Shown here piece after piece: positions 56,989 to 64,000 of a stretch of 64,000 nucleotides of DNA (position 1 is the first letter of the stretch; every line of letters begins with the position of its first letter). This DNA comes from Neisseriaceae bacterium TC5R-5 (lineage in GTDB: Bacteria > Pseudomonadota > Gammaproteobacteria > Burkholderiales > Chromobacteriaceae): NCBI GenBank assembly GCA_020830965.2, contig JACCFC020000016.1:1-64000 (forward strand). Direction: 5' to 3'. The notes below the pieces were generated by a model. The model was given only the letters and a program-made list of their open reading frames with translations. It was not told where the DNA came from and did not search any database. A program made the translations under genes and the position numbers.

Positions 56989-57729
56989 ATGGCTAAACGA
57001 ATTGCATTAGTGACCGGCGGTATGGGCGGCATAGGTAGCGCCATCTGCAAAACACTGGCCGAGGCAGGCCATACCGTCGTCACCACCTATAGTAAGCCGG
57101 GGCGCGAACAATCTTGGCTAGCCGATATACATGGGCTGGGCTGCCACGATGTTTATGCTTACCAGTGTGACGTTACAGACACCGATGCCTGCCAGGCGTT
57201 GGTTGCCAAAATCCATAAAGACCACGGCCCAGTAGACATTCTGGTGAACAATGCCGGCATTACCCGTGACGTGAGCTTCCGCAAACAGAGCAAGGATGAC
57301 TGGGATCAAGTATTACGTACCAATCTGGACTCGGTATTCAATATGAGCAAGCCAGTAGTGGACAGCATGACCGAACGCAGTTTTGGTCGCATCATTAATA
57401 TTTCTTCCATCAATGGTCAGAAAGGCCAGTTTGGCCAAACCAACTACTCCGCGGCCAAAGCCGGCATGCACGGCTTCACTATGGCATTGGCACAGGAAGT
57501 GGCGCGCAAAGGGGTGACCGTCAACACCATTTCCCCTGGTTATATTGCAACTGAAATGGTGATGGCCGTACCAGAAGATACGCGTGGCAAGATTATTGCC
57601 AATATCCCGGTAGGCCGACTGGGCAAGCCTGAAGAGATTGCCTCCTTGGTCAGCTATCTCGCTTCTGAGCAAGCTGGCTTTATCACCGGCAGTAATATCG
57701 CCATCAATGGCGGCCAGCACATGATGTAA
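56989..57729 (+). CDS. phaB: Acetoacetyl-CoA reductase
   Basis: PhaB makes (R)-3-hydroxybutyryl-CoA for polyhydroxybutyrate. The 246-residue SDR has TGGMGGIGSAICK near the N-terminus, NNAGITRDVSFRKQ, catalytic Ser in NISSINGQKGQFGQTNY and Tyr/Lys in YSAAKAGMHGF. The GQKGQFGQTNYSAAKAGMHG stretch is characteristic of PhaB rather than FabG. AGGAGC lies 7 bases before the ATG. A strong terminator follows. phaC/phaA are not in the window. Confidence 0.93.
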   Translation: MAKRIALVTGGMGGIGSAICKTLAEAGHTVVTTYSKPGREQSWLADIHGLGCHDVYAYQCDVTDTDACQALVAKIHKDHGPVDILVNNAGITRDVSFRKQSKDDWDQVLRTNLDSVFNMSKPVVDSMTERSFGRIINISSINGQKGQFGQTNYSAAKAGMHGFTMALAQEVARKGVTVNTISPGYIATEMVMAVPEDTRGKIIANIPVGRLGKPEEIASLVSYLASEQAGFITGSNIAINGGQHMM

Positions 57730-57745
57730 ACACATCGCCACAAAC

Positions 57746-57780
57746 AAGCCCCATCCGGCGAAAACAGGGTGGGGCTTTTC
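57746..57780 (+). terminator. Rho-independent terminator of phaB
   Basis: AAGCCCCA...TGGGGCTT pair around a short inner stem and a purine-rich loop, followed by TTC and AT-rich DNA, 17 bp after the phaB stop. Confidence 0.8.
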
Positions 57781-58060
57781 ATTTATAAGTGCCTTTAGCC
57801 CCCCACCTTTAACAGCCTTTCGGCATCTGCAAATACAAAATTAATATTATTAAATCAATAGCTTAATTTCATTTCTCGGCAATTTAATCTGACTTCTACG
57901 AATGTCTGCATATCGCGATGTCGTAACGCATCGCGTTAGCGCAGCATAGCCTCAGCAGGCAATTACGCAAAACGTAGGCTGATGTGCACACTTTACATGC
58001 AGGCAATTAACTGCATGTCATTCTTCTCACACAAATACAAAGAATGGACGCTGACAACCA
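57781..58060. other. Gene-free region with palindromes and direct repeats
   Basis: No gene is visible. Features are CGCGATG...CATCGCG (57914-57936) overlapping TAACGC-ATC-GCGTTA, and ACATGCAG-N8-CTGCATGT (57995-58018). An 11-bp direct repeat GCAGGCAATTA occurs at 57955 and 57999. An 18-bp near-duplication (AATGGACGCTGACAA at 58043 and 58060) spans the start of the decayed ArsR gene. Confidence 0.45.
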
Positions 58061-58375
58061 ATGGACGCTGACAAGATTTTCAAGGCGCTAAGCGACCCGA
58101 CACGCAGAAAGCTGCTCGACCTGTTGTACGAGAGCGATGGGCAGACGCTGGGCCAGCTCTGCGAACAGTTCGACATAACGCGGCAGTAGGCCACCCAGCA
58201 CATCGGGATTCTGGAGGCGGCCAATCTGGTAAGCACGGTCTAGCGGGGCCAGGAAAAGCTGCATTTCATCAATCCGGTGCCGCTACACGATGTCTATGAG
58301 CGGTGGGTGCGTAAATTCGAACGTCAGCGGCTTACCCTGCTGCACGACCTGAAGAAAGAACTTGAAGGAGAATGA
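58061..58375 (+). pseudogene. Decayed ArsR-family regulator
   Basis: The frame reads ALSDPTRRKLLDLLYE, GQTLGQLCEQFDITRQ, then TAG at 58187-58189, ATQHIGILEAANLVSTV, then TAG at 58241-58243, and RGQEKLHFINPVPLHDVYERW to a TGA at 58373-58375. This is a full-length (104 codon) ArsR-type winged-helix regulator of the kind encoded before SRPBCC genes, broken by two stops. Both fall at positions where the family may carry Trp or similar residues. Confidence 0.8.
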
Positions 58376-58377
58376 CG

Positions 58378-58520
58378 ATGAGCAAAGAGAAGACGAGTTT
58401 CGTTTATGTGACCTACATTCGCTCGACGCCGGAAAAAGTATTCGAGGCCATCACCAGATCTGAGGTCGCGCGGCGCTAATGGCGCCACGAGAACGTTTCC
58501 GACTAGAAGCCCGGGGTGAT
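58378..58520 (+). pseudogene. Decayed SRPBCC (AHSA1-type) gene truncated by a repeat
   Basis: The frame starts with an ATG two bases after the ArsR frame and reads KTSFVYVTYIRSTPEKVFEAI, the start of the AHSA1/SRPBCC family. Stops occur at 58477-58479 (TAA, family Tyr) and 58504-58506 (TAG, family Trp before K-P-G). The gene then runs into the repeat at 58521, so over two thirds is lost. Confidence 0.75.
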
Positions 58521-58630
58521 TCAGCTAACAAAATATCGAAGAGCACCTGAGCCAAGGCGTGCCGACGCAGACAATACCAGTGGTACGGCAAGGAGGCGCA
58601 ACGCTGGATCAGGGGTTTGGTTAGCGGCTC
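58521..58630 (+). repeat. Miniature inverted-repeat element, 110 bp copy
   Basis: The left end is degenerate (CAGCTAACAAAATATCGAAG). The interior matches the 47293 copy (CCTGAGCCAAGGCG, GCCGACGCAGACAATACC, GGCGCAACGCTGGATCAGGG), and the right end is GGTTTGGTTAGCGGCTC followed by TTA (58631-58633). It cuts off the SRPBCC pseudogene. Confidence 0.8.
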
Positions 58631-58744
58631 TTATTCACTGCCTATATCCACCCTGGTTGTAGTATGGCGAGCTAGGGCTCATGAATAATTCTCGGCAGCC
58701 CGGGCTCATTGAGTTGGCCGTATATACTCATGTTACTTAACCTG

Positions 58745-60058
58745 TCAGTGCGCTAGGGTCAATAAGCTATTGTTGCCAGGAAATAACATTTTAAGATCAA
58801 CGGCCTCAGCCATCGCCCGGTTACCTTCATCGCCTGGATGGAGCCTGTCACCAGAATCAAAGCGCGCTGTCAGACGAGCGGGATGCTCGGGATCGCGTAA
58901 CACCGCATCAAAATCGATGACAGCATCAAAGGTGCCACTGTGCCGTATCCAGTTATTCACCTGTTGGCGTAAGGCGTCTTTATCCGGCTGGTAGTAATTG
59001 TCCATCGGCGTACCAGGCAACGCGCCTTCGAATGGTGTCAGTGTTGCACCGATCACTCGCAGGCCGCGAGCATGAACCTGCTCAGCCAGTTGGCGATAGC
59101 CCGCTGTCAACGCCTCGAGTGTGGGTCTTGGGCTCTGCGGCGCGAAAATGGTACCCGGCCAGGCAATATCGTTAATCCCTATCATGACAATAACGCTTTG
59201 CACGCCGGGTTGCGCCAGCACATCACGCTCTAACCGTGCCAAGGCATTGACCCCCATGCCGTCAGACAGAAGCCGGGCACCGGAGATGCCAGCGTTGATA
59301 ACACTGACACCCTGCGGGGCAAGGCGGGTAGCCAGAAAGTCTGGCCAGCGGCTGTCTTTGTCCAAACTGGCAGCATTACCATCAGTAATGGAATCGCCGA
59401 GCAGCACAACGGTTCGCGCTGCTTGTTCAGTTTCGACCTGAACCCCAACCAGCAGCGGGCGGGCCGTGGTGCTGTGGACAGACTCGTCTGTTACTTTAAG
59501 TGCCAGGGCCGTGGTCTGGTCTCCCGGAACAATCCAGCCAGTCTGACGGCCATCCCAGTGGAAAGTTCTCATCGGCGTTGCCTTCGGCACATAGAAGCTC
59601 ACTGTCGCTTGAGTCAGTGCTGGGATGCGCAATGCCACAGGATCGCTGAGCAGCAAAGCGCCGGGGAGGATCGTCGCTGCTTCTTGGCCACCAAATGTCA
59701 CCGTGCGTAAGCTATCGGCAGCAATGGCACTATTGCTCTGCGCCAACGCTAACGTTGCTTTACCCACCGTGAGTGGCTGGCTGCCATGGGTATTAGACAG
59801 CACGATACGAAACCGCTCTCCCCCTAAGCTGATGCGCGCCACCTGGCGTACCGTTTGGTCATGCAGCTCGGTGGGAATATTAGTGGAAAGCGGAAAACCC
59901 GAACCCCATACAGGCTGCGGACTAGCCCACCAAGTTGCCACCCAGGAAGGCGTAGCAGCAAGCGCAGTAGTGGTTATCATCGCTGTACCCACTACAACTG
60001 CCAATGCTAGAACTCTCTTAGATGAAGCCGTGGAAAATAATTTGAAGGAGTTTTTCAT
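58745..60058 (-). CDS. Exported SGNH/GDSL-family hydrolase
   Basis: The 437-residue protein has a signal peptide (about 1-35, cleaved after TALA) and an N-terminal beta-rich domain (about 36-210). The SGNH domain has block I LLGDSITDG (Ser223), the Gly block, GIND block III and DRLHPGDEG (Asp/His) near 410. These hydrolases deacetylate or de-esterify varied substrates; here it is unknown. It is divergent from the LysR regulator, a likely controller. Confidence 0.9.
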   Translation of the reverse strand: MKNSFKLFSTASSKRVLALAVVVGTAMITTTALAATPSWVATWWASPQPVWGSGFPLSTNIPTELHDQTVRQVARISLGGERFRIVLSNTHGSQPLTVGKATLALAQSNSAIAADSLRTVTFGGQEAATILPGALLLSDPVALRIPALTQATVSFYVPKATPMRTFHWDGRQTGWIVPGDQTTALALKVTDESVHSTTARPLLVGVQVETEQAARTVVLLGDSITDGNAASLDKDSRWPDFLATRLAPQGVSVINAGISGARLLSDGMGVNALARLERDVLAQPGVQSVIVMIGINDIAWPGTIFAPQSPRPTLEALTAGYRQLAEQVHARGLRVIGATLTPFEGALPGTPMDNYYQPDKDALRQQVNNWIRHSGTFDAVIDFDAVLRDPEHPARLTARFDSGDRLHPGDEGNRAMAEAVDLKMLFPGNNSLLTLAH

Positions 60059-60081
60059 ATTAGTGAACTCAAAAATAAATT

Positions 60082-60156
60082 GTGAATGAATTATGAATTC
60101 ACAGACGCAATCACGATAGACTGCTTATTGGCATAACATTTATGAATTAAATTCAT
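60082..60156. promoter_or_regulatory. Two TGAATT-type palindromes in the hydrolase/LysR intergenic region
   Basis: 60082-60102 reads GTGAAT...ATTCAC (6 bp arms around 9 bases), and 60142-60156 is the perfect palindrome ATGAATTAAATTCAT. Both share ATGAATT-like half sites and lie between divergent starts, fitting operators for the adjacent LysR-type regulator. Binding is inferred. Confidence 0.55.
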
Positions 60157-60169
60157 CAAGGAGGCAGAT

Positions 60170-61102
60170 ATGGCCCGCCAGGAAGTCAACCGATCCGGCG
60201 AATTAGAAGTGTTCGTGCGTGTTATTGAGCTAGGCGGCTTTTCTGCCGCCGCCCGTGCCTGCGGTATAACCCCTTCAGCCGTCAGCAAGCTGGTCGCACG
60301 ACTTGAGCAACGGCTGGGTACGCGGCTAGTGAATCGCTCCACACGGCAACTGCAACTGACACCAGAAGGCTGTACCTACTACGAGCGCGTAGTGCGCATC
60401 CTTGCCGATTTAGACGAGGCAGATCGTTGCGCCAGCGAACACGCCACCCCACGTGGTCGGTTAAGGGTCAATGCCAGTGTGCCCTTCGGACATCACTTCC
60501 TGCTGCCGTTGATGCCTGAATTTCTGGCACGCTACCCTGAGGTCATGCTGGATATTATGCTGACCGATGAGGTCATAGATCTGCTGGAGGAACGTACCGA
60601 CGTGGCCGTGCGTGCTGGGCCGCTCAAAAGCTCTAACCTGATGGCGCGTAAATTGGGTCAGACACGCAAGATGATTGTTGGCTCGCCTGACTATCTGGCT
60701 CGCCATGGTACCCCAATTACGCCAGAAGATTTATATCAGTACAATCGCCTCGGAACAAATTACGTGCGCGCCCAGCCTGGCTGGTTATTGCGTCACGGTG
60801 ATAATGATATCGTGATCCCTATTAGTGGCAACGTTCAAGTCAGTGATGGCGAGGCTATGCATCGCCTAGCCTTGGCCGGGTTAGGGCTGGCGCGTCTGGC
60901 CGCCTTTCAGGTACGTGAGGACATCAATGCTGGCCGACTGACAGCAGTACTCGAAGATTGCAACCCTGGCAATATCGAGGAAATCCATGCGGTGTATGTC
61001 GGTCAGGGTGGTCATCTACCTTTACGTGTGCGTGCTTTTTTAGATTTTTTGGCCGAACGAGTCGATATCACTACCAGATCAATCAATTCAAAGCTGCCTT
61101 GA
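60170..61102 (+). CDS. LysR-family transcriptional regulator
   Basis: The 310-residue protein has an N-terminal winged helix (about 8-67; LEVFVRVIELGGFSAAARA, ITPSAVSKLVARLEQRLGT) and a substrate-binding domain (about 95-300; GRLRVNASVPFGHHFLLPLM). AAGGAGG lies five bases before the ATG. It is transcribed divergently from the exported SGNH hydrolase and probably regulates it. Confidence 0.93.
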   Translation: MARQEVNRSGELEVFVRVIELGGFSAAARACGITPSAVSKLVARLEQRLGTRLVNRSTRQLQLTPEGCTYYERVVRILADLDEADRCASEHATPRGRLRVNASVPFGHHFLLPLMPEFLARYPEVMLDIMLTDEVIDLLEERTDVAVRAGPLKSSNLMARKLGQTRKMIVGSPDYLARHGTPITPEDLYQYNRLGTNYVRAQPGWLLRHGDNDIVIPISGNVQVSDGEAMHRLALAGLGLARLAAFQVREDINAGRLTAVLEDCNPGNIEEIHAVYVGQGGHLPLRVRAFLDFLAERVDITTRSINSKLP

Positions 61103-61161
61103 AATACAGGCCACATAGCTCAGTGCTTTTGCCGCATTGATAGACAAAAATCAATTAGCAC

Positions 61162-61191
61162 TTGAGCCATCAAATGATAATGGTTATCATC
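61162..61191 (+). promoter_or_regulatory. Fur box overlapping a promoter for the haem-uptake operon
   Basis: AATGATAATGGTTATCAT (61173-61190) is a strong Fur-box-like inverted repeat. It overlaps TTGAGC (61162-61167), a 17-base spacer and TATCAT (61185-61190). Binding of Fur-iron here would block RNA polymerase. The predicted transcript starts near 61197, the ATG of hmuP. Confidence 0.8.
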
Positions 61192-61196
61192 TAGGC

Positions 61197-61370
61197 ATGG
61201 GTAAACACACAGCTCCTCCTTCCTTCGTACCAGCGATACTTCAACCGCAAGCGGTGTTATTGCAGAGCGATAAGCTATTTGCTCAGAGTAAGGAAGTTTT
61301 GATTCAGCACCAGGGCGAGCTTTATCGTTTACAACTCACCCGTAACGGTAAGCTGATCCTGATTAAATAA
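61197..61370 (+). CDS. hmuP: Hemin uptake protein HmuP/HemP
   Basis: The 57-residue protein ends in the HemP signature EVLIQHQGELYRLQLTRNGK followed by LILIK. HmuP proteins are small cytosolic regulators that promote expression of haem receptor genes. I chose the ATG at 61197, not the one at 61137, because the Fur box and promoter lie between them; there is no ribosome-binding site, so the mRNA may be leaderless. Confidence 0.88.
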   Translation: MGKHTAPPSFVPAILQPQAVLLQSDKLFAQSKEVLIQHQGELYRLQLTRNGKLILIK

Positions 61371-61451
61371 ACCAAGCACCTTTTACCGTCAGCCAGCCAT
61401 CTTGCGTAGCCAGCCAGCGGAAACCTTTAAACTTTTGTTTTTGGAGTTTCC

Positions 61452-63617
61452 ATGGCCTTATTGCGCGCCACCCCATTAATCTTCAGCCTGACTATTGGCT
61501 GGTCAAACGATGTTCTTGCCCAAGTAGAAAGCGAGTTAGCCACCGTACAGGTCACGGCTGATCGTAGCAGCAAGCCACTGGCGCAGGCCGCTCCTAGCAG
61601 TAGTGTGATTTCCCGCAAGCAACTAGATGCACAACTGAGCCGCGATATTGCACAGGCGATTAAGTACGAGCCCGGGGTGGAAGTGGCTAACGACCCATCC
61701 CGCCGTGGCAATGCTGGTTATACCATCCGGGGCATAGATGGCAATCGTATCCTGATGCTGTTAGATGGCGTTCGTCTGCCGGAGGCGTATGCCGGCGGCG
61801 GGGCCAATAGTGGTGCGGTTTCTGGTCGCGACTTTGTGGAGCTGGAAACCCTACGCCGTATCGATATCGTCAAAGGCCCGAGCTCTAGCTTGTATGGTTC
61901 GGATGCCATTGGCGGAGTGGTTGGCTATCACAGCAAGACAGTAGATGATTTCGTCGCTGCCGAAGAAGGCATCGGCGGCAGTATTAAAGGTTTTGGTGCA
62001 ACGGCGGATAACTCCTGGGGCAGCAGCATGGGCTTCGGTATTAAAGGTCAACGTAGCGATGCCATGCTGCTCTACACCCAGCGCAACGGCCATGCCACCC
62101 GCAATCAGGGCGACGAAGATAGCCGCAGCACCAGCCGCACCACACCCAATCCGCAAAATTGGCACAGCACCAGCCTGCTCGGCAAGTTGGGGTTTACCTC
62201 GCAAAGTCAGCAGCGGCTGGAATTGACACTAGAACACTACCGCCGTACTAGCGATAGCGATTTACTCAATACCCTCAGCCCCACGCTGTTACAGCAACAG
62301 GCTAGTGATCGTGTGCAGCGGGACCTGCTTGCTCTCGGTTGGGAAGCACGGCAATTGGGTGCTTTTGAACGGCTCGCCATCAAGGTTTCGCAACAAAAAC
62401 TGGATAATGGCGATGACAGCAGCGAATGGCGCAGCGGCAATCTACGTCGTCAATCCGAATACAATTTTGAACAAACCTTGAGCGGCCTGAGCTTAGAGGC
62501 CGAGCAGCGCTTTAAAACCGGGGACACCACGCAGCAACTACTGTGGGGGCTTGATGTCAACCGTACGGACAGCAGCCGCCCCAGAACCAAGACGCAATAT
62601 AATGCCGACGGCAGCAGTACGCATATCATCGGTGGCGAAGTCTTTCCCAGCAAAACCTTTCCCGATAGTCGCTCGCAACGCCTTGGTCTGTTTATCCAGG
62701 ATGAAATCAAATTTAGTAATAGCCTGACAGTATCACCTTCCCTGCGTTGGGATCGCTATACGATGACGCCGCAGCCGGATCAGGCATTTGCCAACGGTAA
62801 TCCGCAAAACTACTCCATCCCCGCTTTCAAAGACAGCGCATTCTCCCCCAAGCTGGGCATCAGCCTGCCGTTTAATGACCATTACACCAGCTTTTGGCAG
62901 TTTTCTTCCGGCTTCAAAGCCCCGCCGTTTGATGATGCCAATATGGCGTTTACCAATAGCGTGCAACGCTATCAGGTGATACCGAATGCGGCTTTGCAAT
63001 CGGAACATAGCCATGGGCTGGAGTGGGGGTTGAAAGGTCAATGGCAGCTATTCGACTTTACCGCCACTAGCTACTACAACCGCTACCGCGACTTTATCGA
63101 CTTGGCTTACCTTGGCAAGACGAATGGACTGGACACTTATCAATATCAAAATATAGGTGCGGTCACCATCAAAGGCGTGGAGGGCCGCGCCACCTGGCGC
63201 TTTGCCACTGGCTGGCAGGCTATGGCGAACCTGGCTTACAGCCACGGCCAAGACACCCAGCATGATCAAGCACTAGCCACCATTGCACCGCTGAGCGCCA
63301 CTTTGGGCCTGCGTTATGACCGGGCGGCTTATGGCGGCGAGGCTTTCTTGCGACTGGTGAAAGCCAATACCCGGCTGCCCGCACTCACTGGCCGCAATAC
63401 CACACCGTTTAAAGCACCCGGCTATGCCGCTCTGGACCTGACCGCTTATTGGAAACCAGCCAGAGAGACTACCGTGCGTGCAGGCCTATTCAATGTCTTC
63501 GATCAGAAGTACTGGCGTGCGGCGGATGTTCGCGGCAAATCCAGCAGCGACCCCGCACTAGATCTGTTTACCCAGCCGGGTCGCAACTTGAGCGCCAGCA
63601 TCGAATATCTCTTTTAA
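61452..63617 (+). CDS. TonB-dependent haem/haemoglobin receptor
   Basis: The 721-residue outer-membrane protein has a signal peptide (cleaved near VLAQ) and a plug domain (about 40-170; DIAQAIKYEPGVEV, IRGIDGNRILMLLDGVRLPE, RIDIVKGPSSSLYGSDAIGG). A 22-strand barrel ends in the canonical Phe (SIEYLF). The TonB box is likely LATVQVTA near residue 29. The position between hmuP and hmuS and the Fur box support haem uptake. Its TAA stop begins a repeat end fragment. Confidence 0.93.
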   Translation: MALLRATPLIFSLTIGWSNDVLAQVESELATVQVTADRSSKPLAQAAPSSSVISRKQLDAQLSRDIAQAIKYEPGVEVANDPSRRGNAGYTIRGIDGNRILMLLDGVRLPEAYAGGGANSGAVSGRDFVELETLRRIDIVKGPSSSLYGSDAIGGVVGYHSKTVDDFVAAEEGIGGSIKGFGATADNSWGSSMGFGIKGQRSDAMLLYTQRNGHATRNQGDEDSRSTSRTTPNPQNWHSTSLLGKLGFTSQSQQRLELTLEHYRRTSDSDLLNTLSPTLLQQQASDRVQRDLLALGWEARQLGAFERLAIKVSQQKLDNGDDSSEWRSGNLRRQSEYNFEQTLSGLSLEAEQRFKTGDTTQQLLWGLDVNRTDSSRPRTKTQYNADGSSTHIIGGEVFPSKTFPDSRSQRLGLFIQDEIKFSNSLTVSPSLRWDRYTMTPQPDQAFANGNPQNYSIPAFKDSAFSPKLGISLPFNDHYTSFWQFSSGFKAPPFDDANMAFTNSVQRYQVIPNAALQSEHSHGLEWGLKGQWQLFDFTATSYYNRYRDFIDLAYLGKTNGLDTYQYQNIGAVTIKGVEGRATWRFATGWQAMANLAYSHGQDTQHDQALATIAPLSATLGLRYDRAAYGGEAFLRLVKANTRLPALTGRNTTPFKAPGYAALDLTAYWKPARETTVRAGLFNVFDQKYWRAADVRGKSSSDPALDLFTQPGRNLSASIEYLF

Positions 63618-63630
63618 GAGCCGCTAAACC
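63615..63630 (+). repeat. Short end fragment of the GAGCCGCTAAC repeat family
   Basis: TAA-GAGCCGCTAAACC follows the last codon of the haem receptor gene, the stop being the TAA. Only about 14 bases of the element end are recognisable. Confidence 0.5.
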
Positions 63631-63691
63631 GAGTCGTTTTTGTAGATGGTCGCACCAGGCCATCATCTTGTTACCCTCACAGGAGTCTGAT

Positions 63692-64000
63692 ATGCAAAGC
63701 ACACATTCCCTCTGGGATCGTTATCAAAATTTAAGCGCGGAATCAAACAAACTGCGCATGCGCGATGCAGCTGAACGGCTGGCAGTCAGTGAGTGTGAAT
63801 TAATCGCCGCTCACCCCGGCAGTACCCGGCTTCGTGCCGAATGGGCGGCCATTCTTGGCCAGCTGGCCACTTTGGGGCAAGTGATGGCACTCACCCGTAA
63901 TCACGCCTGCGTACACGAAACCACTGGCGATTACGACAATTTGACTATCACAGGCCCGGTGGGTTTGGCGATCAATCCCGTTATCGATATGCGTTTATTC
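63692..64000 (+). CDS. hmuS: Haemin-degrading factor HmuS/HemS (partial)
   Basis: The first 103 codons run to the window end in one frame. They read MQSTHSLWDRYQNLSAESNK, then LRMRDAAERLAVSECELIAA and later GQVMALTRNHACVHETTGDY. This matches the N-terminal half of HemS/HmuS proteins, which bind haem and release iron. AGGAG lies six bases before the ATG. It is the third gene of the Fur-controlled haem operon. Confidence 0.88.
   Translation, partial: MQSTHSLWDRYQNLSAESNKLRMRDAAERLAVSECELIAAHPGSTRLRAEWAAILGQLATLGQVMALTRNHACVHETTGDYDNLTITGPVGLAINPVIDMRLF

Overview
The window reads as a gene-dense bacterial chromosome segment of moderate GC content, most likely from a betaproteobacterium. The clues are the lptC-lptA-lptB-rpoN-hpf-ptsN-hprK-rapZ order, hmuP-type haemin uptake genes, a 3-hydroxybutyrate-oligomer hydrolase with phaB (polyhydroxybutyrate metabolism), UbiX and the grxC-secB-gpsA order. 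A Neisseriales/Chromobacteriaceae-like host is my best guess, but that is inference. Nearly all genes are core housekeeping functions. The accessory material is IS5-type transposase debris, a family of short TIR-bearing repeats and a few decayed genes.

Layout. 1-810: two IS5-family remnants. 857-7119: minus-strand run with a small acidic protein, radC, purF, then cvpA, a SPOR-domain protein, folC and two small genes. 7239-9697: uup and an NlpC/P60 lipoprotein. 10074-11048: moaA. 11453-11542: tRNA-Ser(CGA). 11681-18864: a DUF815-like ATPase, a second NlpC/P60 protein, lolC-lolD, an MscS channel, a FixJ-like regulator, nudB and an SDR. 18928-25777 (minus): dedA, gpsA, an SH3-like protein, secB, grxC, priA, hemE. 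25873-29718: a Dph6-like ATPase, then xseB-ispA-dxs. 30316-32292: a KefB-type antiporter. 32414-42076: the envelope and nitrogen/PTS cluster kdsD-kdsC-lptC-lptA-lptB-rpoN-hpf-ptsN-hprK-rapZ-ubiX-nnrDE, with many start/stop overlaps. 42073-45206 (minus): a histidine kinase and an HD-GYP response regulator. 45408-49698: an aminopeptidase P and the 3HB-oligomer hydrolase. 49900-54345: a SYLF lipoprotein, small unknowns, pncC, pgi, orn. 54426-57729: an M48 protease, phhB, rsgA, phaB. 57780-58630: palindromes and a decayed ArsR/SRPBCC pair. 58745-61102: an exported SGNH hydrolase divergent from a LysR regulator. 61172-64000: a Fur-box-fronted haem operon (hmuP, TonB receptor, hmuS cut by the window end).

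The most distinctive non-genic signal is a family of dispersed 75-112 bp elements with termini GAGCCGCTAAC...GTTAGCGGCTC, flanked by TNA (TAA or TTA) triplets. Five near-complete copies and three end fragments are visible. Three fragments begin exactly at the TAA stop codon of a gene, and one copy truncates the ArsR/SRPBCC pseudogene pair. The IS5-family fragment at the left edge of the window ends in the same GGCTC-TTA, so a relative of that IS is a plausible mobiliser. No CRISPR array, prophage or clear defence system was seen.
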